A DNA stretch of 34,912 bases, taken from the NCBI GenBank assembly GCA_947472115.1, contig CANIZU010000003.1, forward strand, positions 1 to 34,912. Reading direction: 5' to 3'. Of the stretch, positions 7,945-15,288 are shown piece by piece. The number at the start of each line of letters is the position of its first letter. Within the stretch, counting starts at the first letter, position 1. The translations under genes were made by a program, and so were the position numbers. Source of the stretch: Flavobacteriales bacterium (GTDB lineage: Bacteria; Bacteroidota; Bacteroidia; NS11-12g; UBA955). The notes under the pieces were generated by a model. It was given only the letters and a program-made list of their open reading frames with translations, was not told the DNA's origin and made no database searches.

Positions 7945-10284
7945 TTAAAATTCTATTCGATAGAAGCCGGAAGGAATAAAAACAAAGGCAGAGGTCCCTT
8001 TTAGAACTACATTATTTGAATTTGGATCAAAAGTTAATTTGGCATTCATTGGATTTCTAACACCTAATATATTGTATACTTGCACACCCCAAAACTCCTT
8101 ATATCCTCGATTGTAGAAAGGTTTGATTTGCTTTGTAAATCCTAAATCAATGCGTCGGTAGGCCGGCATCCTGTAATTGTTTTTCTCGCTGTAGTCGTAT
8201 ACCAATTTGTTGTCGGTGGTAAGATACTTACCCGTTGGAACACTATAAACATTGCCACTCATATACATTGCAGCGAAATTTATCTTAAACCACGTTTCAA
8301 CCTGAAAAGTTAGTTGTGTTTTGAATTGATGCGGACGGTCCCAACGATATCTGAATTCTTCTCCATTATTAATGAATTCGAACGTTCGATTTGATTGCGA
8401 ATACGTATAGCTGGTTAGCCCCGTAACTTTACCTGATTTTTTTGATAGTAGAAACTCGATGCCGCGGCTGTTTCCTATGCCCTGCACAACACTTCTTTCC
8501 CAAAAATTCTTTACCAACGGATCCTCATCAATCCCAGTTAAATCAGTAATTCCTTTGTATTTTTTGTAATAAAATTCTGTCGAGAATTCAATTCCAGCGC
8601 TCACCGGCATGATGTAAGCAGCACTGAATTGAGATGTTTGCTGTGGTTTGAATGTAGCACTACTAGGAAACCAAACATCGCTCGGCAGCACTCCATTCAC
8701 ACTTGATAATTGGTGTAGGCCTTGATTTGCGACAGAATAGCCTAATTGTAATCGTTTTTTGCCTTCAAGTAACTGACTAATGATGATTCTAGGTTCTGGA
8801 CGAAAATAAGTCTTAGTTCCTGTGAAAAACGTCCACAATCTAACGCCGATGTTCATACTTAATCCAATGTTTGGGTGAACGTCTAACTCTGCATAATTAG
8901 CCCATTCCAAATTCGTCTGCACGTTAGCCATGCCGTAGGTGGTATCCGTGTTTCCGGTATTGGTTTGATCAATTAGGTGGAGTTGACCTGGTTGTAAATT
9001 ATGCAATGTTAAATGACTCCCATAATTAATGGTTTGTCGAGGATTTCTAACATAAGAAAAGTCACCATTCACGGTGTAATCGGTAATTGAATTACTCGAT
9101 TTCTCACTCAATTTGGCGGTTTTTGTAGTTCCACCTTGAGTAATACTGCCATCCAAATCGAAGTTGGTGTAGTATTTATATCTCGATAGCCCCATCGTAA
9201 TTGACCCAAAGTGATTGGAGTAAAACTCGTGCGACCATCTGGCACCGATTTGTGTGTTTTGCCAAGAGGTTAGATTCTTTAGGGTATAAACTAAACGACG
9301 TCCCAAGCTATCCGTTTCGTCAACCGAAAAGGAAAGCCCATATTTGTCGCGTCCATTATAAGCCCAATAATTCCATTGCGTGTATTGATTTTTCTTGTAA
9401 TCAACCCTCGCGTTAATGTCATGAATATTGCCAATTAACCCACTGTTGCTGCTACTGCCCGCCCCAACAATCCAATCTAAATAACTTCTGCGAATGGCAA
9501 TTGAACTCGTCACCTTACCTCTGTGATCCAGCGGCCCGTCCATTGCTATTGTTGTGGTTATTGGGTCGATATGTATTTTACCCGTCCAATCTTTTGCGGC
9601 TCCCCCTGATGTTTGGACATCCAATACCCCACCACCGGCTCTTCCTCCATATCTTGCCGGAGCGACACCGCGATAAAACTCAACAGATTTTAGAATGTGA
9701 GGATTGTAATTCGAAACAAATCCAAAAAGGTGCCCATTGCCGTAAAGTGGCAAGCCATTCATCAATTGTAAATTTTGATCGGGGTTGGAGCCACGAACTA
9801 CGAGGCCAGATAAGCCTTCCACACCGCCCGATACCCCTGGTAGAAACTGAAGGTATTTCACGGGATCGGCAACACTTCCGATACTCGGCGATTCAATAAT
9901 TTGCTTCTGAGTAGGAGAATAGAATGACGGCTTCATGTTAAACAACGACAAATACTCTTCCGCGGAATCTAATTCGTTGTATCCGATGGGTTTTAGGAAG
10001 AAATTTTTATTTACAGAAGCCTCTACGTCGATTTCGATTTTCTGAGTTTTAAAACCAGCCGCAGCAACTATGATAATTTTATTGCCATGGGTTGTTCCAA
10101 ATTGATAATAACCATGATCGTTAGATTCAACAGATGCATTTGTAGTGGAATCAATTAAGATTGCACCAGGAATAGTTTCAAGCGTTTTCTTGTTATAAAT
10201 CCAACCCGTAATGGCTGGAATTTGCGCCAAAAGCCCTGCAGCATTCAAACTCAATACCAACGAAAATATTTTCGCAATTCTCAT
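7945..10284 (-). CDS. TonB-dependent outer-membrane receptor with carboxypeptidase-like N-domain
   Basis: I take the ATG at 10284 (MRIAKIFSLVLSLNAAGLLAQ) because it gives a clean signal peptide; the ORF extends ten codons further to 10314, where its ATG overlaps the folB stop as ATGA. The mature protein starts with a carboxypeptidase-regulatory-like domain (ITGWIYNKKTLETIPGAILI, ending in FFLKP). The plug follows (VKYLQFLPGVSGGVEGLSGLVVRGSNPDQN, LPLYGNGHLFGFVSNYNPHILKSVEFYRG, YGGRAGGGVLDV). A long beta-barrel then ends in aromatic-terminated strands (FIPSGFYRIEF). It imports a substrate across the outer membrane using TonB energy. The partner lipoprotein is DUF4249, not SusD, so glycan import cannot be assumed and the substrate is unknown. 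At 779-789 residues it is shorter than SusC proteins and fits the smaller receptor class that usually accompanies DUF4249. Confidence 0.9.
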   Translation of the reverse strand: MRIAKIFSLVLSLNAAGLLAQIPAITGWIYNKKTLETIPGAILIDSTTNASVESNDHGYYQFGTTHGNKIIIVAAAGFKTQKIEIDVEASVNKNFFLKPIGYNELDSAEEYLSLFNMKPSFYSPTQKQIIESPSIGSVADPVKYLQFLPGVSGGVEGLSGLVVRGSNPDQNLQLMNGLPLYGNGHLFGFVSNYNPHILKSVEFYRGVAPARYGGRAGGGVLDVQTSGGAAKDWTGKIHIDPITTTIAMDGPLDHRGKVTSSIAIRRSYLDWIVGAGSSSNSGLIGNIHDINARVDYKKNQYTQWNYWAYNGRDKYGLSFSVDETDSLGRRLVYTLKNLTSWQNTQIGARWSHEFYSNHFGSITMGLSRYKYYTNFDLDGSITQGGTTKTAKLSEKSSNSITDYTVNGDFSYVRNPRQTINYGSHLTLHNLQPGQLHLIDQTNTGNTDTTYGMANVQTNLEWANYAELDVHPNIGLSMNIGVRLWTFFTGTKTYFRPEPRIIISQLLEGKKRLQLGYSVANQGLHQLSSVNGVLPSDVWFPSSATFKPQQTSQFSAAYIMPVSAGIEFSTEFYYKKYKGITDLTGIDEDPLVKNFWERSVVQGIGNSRGIEFLLSKKSGKVTGLTSYTYSQSNRTFEFINNGEEFRYRWDRPHQFKTQLTFQVETWFKINFAAMYMSGNVYSVPTGKYLTTDNKLVYDYSEKNNYRMPAYRRIDLGFTKQIKPFYNRGYKEFWGVQVYNILGVRNPMNAKLTFDPNSNNVVLKGTSAFVFIPSGFYRIEF

Positions 10285-10289
10285 CCTTA

Positions 10290-10297
10290 CAAATATA
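10290..10297 (-). promoter_or_regulatory. Possible -7 box in front of the receptor's signal-peptide ATG
   Basis: The minus strand reads TATATTTG, an exact TAnnTTTG match, five bases before the ATG at 10284. No TTG is found at the right -33 spacing. If active, it would give a nearly leaderless receptor mRNA independent of folB. Confidence 0.3.
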
Positions 10298-10310
10298 AGC
10301 CTTTCAAAGG

Positions 10311-10676
10311 TCATTGGCCATACCCTTTGGATAGTTCTATTCCAAATCCACTCGCTTCAAATCCTTTCTGTAACATTTGTTTCTTTTCGATTTTAAGCCA
10401 TGTGGATTGATGGGCCGGTATTCTAATTTCTTCAATAGAGGCAATGATGTTTCCACCCAATGTTTCCAGTAACTCCATGGACTTTTTAGATTCCACGGTA
10501 ACAATTTTAGACAAGGTTGAATAGTCTATTGAATTCGATATATCATCTGAAATTGACGATGATTCAAATGAAACCCGAACACTAATCAATAATTCCACAC
10601 CGATGATTCTCTCTATTTCGAAAAATCCAATGTTGGAATGCACAAGTTGTTGGTCAATAAAAATGGTTGTTAACAT
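10311..10676 (-). CDS. folB: Dihydroneopterin aldolase
   Basis: The 121-residue protein has the length and pattern of FolB, which converts 7,8-dihydroneopterin to 6-hydroxymethyl-7,8-dihydropterin and glycolaldehyde in folate synthesis. It can be aligned by eye to the Staphylococcus enzyme: the general-base glutamate falls at Glu22 (FFEIERIIG), the active-site tyrosine at Tyr52 (SIDYSTL), and a lysine in the KIEKKQ segment near residue 98 matches the catalytic lysine. SDDIS and the MELLETLGGNIIASI helix are also family-like, and the C-terminal FGIEL fits. Its TGA overlaps the first ATG of the receptor ORF (ATGA). Sequence identity is low in places, so an epimerase-type relative is possible, but the fold assignment looks sound. 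Confidence 0.82.
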   Translation of the reverse strand: MLTTIFIDQQLVHSNIGFFEIERIIGVELLISVRVSFESSSISDDISNSIDYSTLSKIVTVESKKSMELLETLGGNIIASIEEIRIPAHQSTWLKIEKKQMLQKGFEASGFGIELSKGYGQ

Positions 10677-10717
10677 ATTCTTGTCGTAAAAATCCGATGC
10701 AAAGAAAGTAAGTATAT

Positions 10718-10725
10718 TACATTTG
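10718..10725 (+). promoter_or_regulatory. -7 promoter box of the gcdH operon
   Basis: TACATTTG is an exact match to the Bacteroidota -7 consensus TAnnTTTG and lies 13 bases before the gcdH ATG. A TTG exists further upstream (10681) but too far for the usual 19-base spacing. It sits in the 62-base divergent region between folB and gcdH. Confidence 0.5.
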
Positions 10726-10738
10726 TGGCTACAACATT

Positions 10739-11956
10739 ATGAGTGAACACGATATTTCAGATTTACTAGCGGCAAATCAAGGTAAAGACCGCTATGTAGC
10801 CCCCGATTTCTATGGTGTAGATGATTTACTCACTGAAGAGCAAAAGTTGATTCGTGCCTCTGTGAGAGAATACGTGAAGCGCGAATTGAGCCCAATCATC
10901 GAGCATTATGCTCAACTTGCTGAATTTCCTCGACATATCGTAAAGCAACTCGGTGATATTGGCGCCTTTGGACCTCAATTGCCAATAGAATACGGCTGCG
11001 GAGGCATGGATTATACTACCTATGGAATTATTATGCAGGAGCTTGAACGATGCGATAGCGGAGTTCGATCCACTGCTTCAGTGCAAGGTTCTTTGGTGAT
11101 GTATCCCATCTTCAAATTTGGCAGTGAAGCTCAAAAGCATAAATACCTTCCCAAACTCGCTTCCGGCGACTGGTTAGGCTGTTTTGGTTTGACGGAGCCT
11201 GATCATGGTTCAAATCCAGGTGGAATGACGACGAACTTTGTCGACAAAGGCGATCATGTCGTTTTGAATGGAGCAAAAATGTGGATTAGCAATGCGCCAT
11301 TCGCTGATGTTGCCGTAGTTTGGGCGAAAAATGAGGCCGGTGTTATTCATGGAATAATCGTTGAGCGCGGCATGGAAGGGTTTACCACTCCTACCACCCA
11401 CAACAAATGGAGCTTAAGGGCTAGTTGTACAGGTGAATTGGTTTTCGATAACGTTAAAGTGCCAAAGGAGAATATACTTCCGGGTGTTACGGGGTTGAAA
11501 GGCCCATTAACTTGCCTTAACTCAGCTAGATATGGTATTAGTTGGGGTGCCTTGGGTGCAGCGATGGATTGCTACGATACTGCAGTAAGGTACTCTAAGC
11601 AACGCATTCAATTCGGTAAGCCTATCGGCGGTTTTCAGTTGCAGCAAAAGAAATTGGCTGAAATGTTAACCGAAATCACCAAAGCACAATTGCTGGTTTG
11701 GAGATTGGGACAATTGATGGACAAAGGATTGGCCACACCCGCTCAAATATCGATGGCTAAAAGGAACAACGTAGAAATCGCGATGAATGTGGCCAAAGAA
11801 GCACGTCAAATGCTTGGCGGAATGGGCATTACGGGTGAATATCCGATTATGCGACACATGATGAATTTGGAATCCGTGGTGACTTATGAAGGCACACACG
11901 ATATCCATCTGTTGATATTGGGAATGGAAATTACTGGCGAGAACGCTTTTTTATAA
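10739..11956 (+). CDS. gcdH: Glutaryl-CoA dehydrogenase (acyl-CoA dehydrogenase family)
   Basis: The 405-residue flavoprotein matches glutaryl-CoA dehydrogenase closely. The block VVTYEGTHDIHLLILG contains the catalytic base at Glu384 in the YEGTHDIH context typical of this subgroup. CDSGVRSTASVQGSLVMYPI carries the arginine that binds the substrate carboxylate. FGLTEPDHGSNP and WISNAPFADVAVVWA line the FAD site. GCDH oxidises and decarboxylates glutaryl-CoA to crotonyl-CoA and CO2 in lysine and tryptophan breakdown. Plain acyl-CoA dehydrogenases usually have a different base context, so the specific call is preferred. It is the first gene of a plus-strand run; a phosphohexomutase follows after 17 bases. 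No other lysine-degradation gene is in the window. Confidence 0.9.
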   Translation: MSEHDISDLLAANQGKDRYVAPDFYGVDDLLTEEQKLIRASVREYVKRELSPIIEHYAQLAEFPRHIVKQLGDIGAFGPQLPIEYGCGGMDYTTYGIIMQELERCDSGVRSTASVQGSLVMYPIFKFGSEAQKHKYLPKLASGDWLGCFGLTEPDHGSNPGGMTTNFVDKGDHVVLNGAKMWISNAPFADVAVVWAKNEAGVIHGIIVERGMEGFTTPTTHNKWSLRASCTGELVFDNVKVPKENILPGVTGLKGPLTCLNSARYGISWGALGAAMDCYDTAVRYSKQRIQFGKPIGGFQLQQKKLAEMLTEITKAQLLVWRLGQLMDKGLATPAQISMAKRNNVEIAMNVAKEARQMLGGMGITGEYPIMRHMMNLESVVTYEGTHDIHLLILGMEITGENAFL

Positions 11957-11973
11957 ATTGAACTAGAAATATA

Positions 11974-13374
11974 ATGTATCAGATTAAGTTTGGAACCGAT
12001 GGATGGCGCGAAATTATCGCCGATGAATTTACTGTGGCGAATGTTAGACGTGTAGCCAATGCCACTGCTCTTTGGTTGAATCAAAGTGATTTGCCAAAAA
12101 GTTGCGTCGTGGGTTACGATTGTCGTTTCGGTGGCGAAATGTTTGCAAAAGAAACAGCCAGGCAGCTTGCGGCACAAGGAATAAAAGTAATTGTGTCAAA
12201 GGGTTTTGTTTCTACGCCAATGATTTCCTTGGCCGCAAACCAACTGCATACCGGCGCTGGAATTATCCTTACCGCAAGTCACAATCCTCCAACGTACAAT
12301 GGGTACAAGATTAAAGCGAATTATGGCGGTCCTGCAGTCCCTTCAGAAGTCAGCAAAGTCGAAAATTTGATTTCCCCCTCATTGGTTGCTGCCTGTGATA
12401 CTTTTGAATCGTATTTTAACAATGGAATGATTGAATATGGCGATTTTGAGACCATGTACTATAATCATTGTTTGAGTTCATTTGATATGGATGCCCTCTC
12501 TTCAATTTCGTCGGGATTGGTTTACGACGCTATGTATGGTGCCGGACTTTCGATTGTAAAAAGATTGTTACCAGATGCAACCATTTTGCACGGAAACTAT
12601 AATCCAGGGTTCGATGGACGTGCGCCTGAACCAATCTTGAAAAATCTGCCAGAAATTGGACCTCTCATTAATTCAAGCCCCTCCTATTTATGTGGATTGG
12701 CTACCGATGGTGATGCCGACCGTATTGGGTGGTTTGATGAAAAAGGGAACTTTATCGACTCACACCATTTGATATTGCTATTGATTGAATACCTAACCAC
12801 ATTTAAAGGTTATTCTGGCAAAGTAGTTAAGAGTTTCTCTGTAAGTGATAAAATCCAAAAGTTGTGTGAACTCAAAGGATTGGAGTCGATTACCACAAAA
12901 ATTGGATTCAAATACATTTGTGAGTACATGGTTACCGAAGATGTGTTGATAGGTGCTGAAGAAAGTGGAGGTATAGCAATCAAAGGACACATTCCAGAAC
13001 GCGATGGCGTTTGGATGGGTTTGGTCTTGATGGAATACATGGCAAAAACTGGTAAGTCAGTATCAGAGTTGATCCAAGACATGTATGCCAAAGTAGGTTC
13101 TTTTGCTGTTGAGCGTTACGATTTGCACTTAACCAATGAATTGAAAGAAAGTATTATAGTCAAATGTAAATCAAGAAGTTATGATTCATTCGGTCCTTAT
13201 AAAGTCGTTGATGTAGAGGATGTAGATGGATATAAATTCCGACTTGACAATGGATCATGGGTTATGATACGTCCAAGTGGTACTGAACCTGTTTTGAGGG
13301 TGTATTCAGAATCCACGGATTCCGCTTCGTCGTTCGCAATTCTTGATGCCACCAAGGCTTCAATATTGGGATAA
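11974..13374 (+). CDS. Phosphoglucomutase/phosphomannomutase family protein
   Basis: The 466-residue protein has the four ordered motifs of the alpha-D-phosphohexomutases, which interconvert sugar 1- and 6-phosphates through a phosphoserine intermediate. They are the phosphoserine loop TASHNPPTYNGYK (Ser102), the Mg-binding loop DGDADRIGW, the sugar-recognition loop GAEESGG and the phosphate-binding loop RPSGTEP near the C-terminus. The order N-domain, metal loop, sugar loop, phosphate loop is complete and the length is normal. The sugar-loop GAEESGG and overall size do not decide between glucose, mannose or glucosamine phosphate, although the PSGTEPVLRVY ending fits the PGM/PMM group. It lies 17 bases after gcdH and 9 bases before the next acyltransferase, so it is probably in the same transcript. 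Confidence 0.9.
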   Translation: MYQIKFGTDGWREIIADEFTVANVRRVANATALWLNQSDLPKSCVVGYDCRFGGEMFAKETARQLAAQGIKVIVSKGFVSTPMISLAANQLHTGAGIILTASHNPPTYNGYKIKANYGGPAVPSEVSKVENLISPSLVAACDTFESYFNNGMIEYGDFETMYYNHCLSSFDMDALSSISSGLVYDAMYGAGLSIVKRLLPDATILHGNYNPGFDGRAPEPILKNLPEIGPLINSSPSYLCGLATDGDADRIGWFDEKGNFIDSHHLILLLIEYLTTFKGYSGKVVKSFSVSDKIQKLCELKGLESITTKIGFKYICEYMVTEDVLIGAEESGGIAIKGHIPERDGVWMGLVLMEYMAKTGKSVSELIQDMYAKVGSFAVERYDLHLTNELKESIIVKCKSRSYDSFGPYKVVDVEDVDGYKFRLDNGSWVMIRPSGTEPVLRVYSESTDSASSFAILDATKASILG

Positions 13375-13383
13375 TTAACTACC

Positions 13384-14226
13384 ATGACAGAGAATAAGCC
13401 ACTTCAAGTCAATATTCGAGATGTTATCGCATCAAAGAATCCCAAGATTTTGAAATGGATACCTGGTTTTTTCATCAATTGGTTTGAGCGTTTTGTTCAT
13501 CAGAAAGAGTTAAACGCAATCATGCGCAATCATCACAACGAGGTTGGGATTGAATTTGCAACAAGTGTAGTGAAAGAGTTGGGTGCAAAAGTCAATGTAG
13601 TTAACATCGAAAATATCCCTACCACAGGCAAGTGTGTTTTGGTCGCAAATCACCCAATGGCTGGTTTGGATTCGCTATGTTTATTCAGTTCCGTAGGCCA
13701 AGTTAGAAGTGATATAATGCTTATTGCCAATGATGTACTATCAAACATACCCCCATTCAGTCGTCATTTTGTTCCGGTGAATAAATTAGGTAAATCACCT
13801 AAAGAATCATTGATTCGCATTGACAATGCATATGGAGCAGGTGGTATGATGATGGTTTTCCCGGCGGGCCTTTGCTCTAGAAAAATCAATGGGAAAATTG
13901 TAGACTTGGAATGGCAAAAGAGTTTTTTGATGAAAGCCATTCAGTATGATCTGCAAATTATTCCTGTTCATATCAATGGCGCCAATTCAAATCGCTTTTA
14001 TCGAATCGCAAATTGGAGGAAATTTCTTGGAATCAAATTCAATATTGAAATGATGACGTTGGCAGATGAATTGTTCAAGCAAAAGGACAAGGAATTGACA
14101 ATTACGATTGGCAAGCCTTTCTCACCTTCAATTTTCAAGAAGCAAAATGCCATGGACGATGCGCAAAGAATTAAAGCGCATGTGTACGAATTGTCTCGGA
14201 ATCCATCCGCGATCTTCTCTAGTTGA
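13384..14226 (+). CDS. PlsC-like O-acyltransferase, GlsA-like (aminolipid synthesis)
   Basis: The 280-residue protein is a lysophospholipid-acyltransferase-like enzyme. Its acceptor motif is NHPMAGLDS, with the catalytic His and Asp separated by five residues where the common PlsC motif has four; the NHPxxGLD form is one I associate with Bacteroidota homologues. FPAGLCSRK supplies the conserved phosphate/substrate-binding block, and WQKSFLMKAIQYDLQIIPVHI follows as in the family. Directly downstream lies a GNAT acyltransferase, the same pairing as Bacteroides glsA/glsB, where GlsA adds the second, ester-linked fatty acid to an N-acyl-glycine. By that context it probably acylates an N-acyl amino acid lipid. 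Whether the head group is glycine, serine or ornithine cannot be told. A plain lysophosphatidate acyltransferase is the alternative. Confidence 0.75.
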   Translation: MTENKPLQVNIRDVIASKNPKILKWIPGFFINWFERFVHQKELNAIMRNHHNEVGIEFATSVVKELGAKVNVVNIENIPTTGKCVLVANHPMAGLDSLCLFSSVGQVRSDIMLIANDVLSNIPPFSRHFVPVNKLGKSPKESLIRIDNAYGAGGMMMVFPAGLCSRKINGKIVDLEWQKSFLMKAIQYDLQIIPVHINGANSNRFYRIANWRKFLGIKFNIEMMTLADELFKQKDKELTITIGKPFSPSIFKKQNAMDDAQRIKAHVYELSRNPSAIFSS

Positions 14227-14277
14227 TAGAAACAATCTCAATAAATTGATTATTTTTACGGCTTTAGTGACAACAAA

Positions 14278-15222
14278 ATGATAGAAAATTTGATTGAACC
14301 CATACCTACAGCTCAGTTAATAAAGGAGCTTACTAGGGATATTTATATAAGGCCTACGAATAATGCGTCCAATGAAATTTATATTTTCAAAGGAGATGAA
14401 AAGCCCCATTTGATGGCAGAAGTGGGTCGCTTGCGCGAATTGACATTTAGAGCTGCTGGTGGCGGGACGGGAAAATCAATTGATATTGATCAATTCGATT
14501 CAGGACCTTGCAGTTATAGTCAGTTAATAGTTTGGGATCCTATTGAAAAACAATTGGTTGGAGGCTATCGATTTGTTATGGTGCCAGAAACCAAAGATTC
14601 TCAAGGACATTTTATTTTATCAACCTCTGAGATTTTTAATTATTCTGAACTATTGAAAGAAAAATACTTCCCATTTGCGATAGAACTAGGTAGAAGCTTT
14701 GTTCAACCCGAATACCAGCCTAGCTTGGGAAGTCGCAAGGGCCTATTTAGTTTAGATAATTTGTGGGATGGTTTGGGCGCGATGGTGGTTATGAATACTG
14801 AATATAAGTATTTCTTTGGAAAAATCACGATGTATACTGACTTCAACAAAGAAGCGCGCGACTTGATTTTGAGTTTTATGGATCATTATTTCCCTGATAC
14901 AGAGAACTTAGTAAGTATCCCATCTCCAATTCTTAGAGAATTTGATTGTATTGAGTTTTTAAATGATTTACAAGGATTAGAATTTAAGGAAGGGCATAAA
15001 TTACTGAATTTAAAAGTTCGTGAATTAGGCGAAAACATCCCTCCACTATTCAATAGCTACATGAATTTAAGTCCAACTATGAGAACTTTTGGGACAGCAA
15101 TCAATCACCACTTCGGCGATGTTGAGGAAACGGGTATTATGGTTACAATTGCTGACATATACGATCAAAAGAAAGATCGACATGTGAATTCTTACATAGA
15201 ATACTTGAAGTCATTGACTTAA
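14278..15222 (+). CDS. GNAT-family N-acyltransferase, GlsB/OlsB-like
   Basis: The 314-residue protein resembles the hemolysin/OlsB-type GNAT acyltransferases: EVGRLRELTFRAAGGGTGKSIDIDQFD is the family N-terminal block, followed by LIVWDPIEKQLVGGYRFV, then IELGRSFVQPEYQ and the GLGAMVVMN segment. In characterised members the enzyme transfers a 3-hydroxy fatty acid from acyl-ACP to the amino group of glycine (GlsB) or ornithine (OlsB), the first step of glycine or ornithine lipid synthesis. The upstream PlsC-like gene would complete the second step. The 51-base gap holds TATTTTTA (14251-14258), a seven-of-eight match to the -7 box, so separate expression is possible. The substrate amino acid is inferred only by analogy to the Bacteroides gene pair. 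Confidence 0.78.
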   Translation: MIENLIEPIPTAQLIKELTRDIYIRPTNNASNEIYIFKGDEKPHLMAEVGRLRELTFRAAGGGTGKSIDIDQFDSGPCSYSQLIVWDPIEKQLVGGYRFVMVPETKDSQGHFILSTSEIFNYSELLKEKYFPFAIELGRSFVQPEYQPSLGSRKGLFSLDNLWDGLGAMVVMNTEYKYFFGKITMYTDFNKEARDLILSFMDHYFPDTENLVSIPSPILREFDCIEFLNDLQGLEFKEGHKLLNLKVRELGENIPPLFNSYMNLSPTMRTFGTAINHHFGDVEETGIMVTIADIYDQKKDRHVNSYIEYLKSLT

Positions 15223-15288
15223 TTCCACTGTTGGAGTGTTAAAAAAGAACTCGGGATCTTTGTTTTTCAGAGCGCAATAAAGTGGCAA
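15223..15288. other. Short convergent intergenic region
   Basis: These 66 bases separate the convergent GNAT and protease genes. Two weak hairpins can be drawn, cact-gttgg-agtg (15226-15238) followed by an A-run, and aaaga...tcttt (near 15246-15263) followed by gttttt. Neither is a convincing terminator. Confidence 0.3.

Noticed and set aside
9501-9899. Plus-strand 132-residue ORF
   Set aside because: Antisense to the TonB-receptor plug; low-complexity composition and no recognisable domain.
14278-15222. Hemolysin function for the GNAT protein
   Set aside because: The hemolysin label is inherited from old annotations of this family; the sequence and the adjacent acyltransferase point to aminolipid synthesis.
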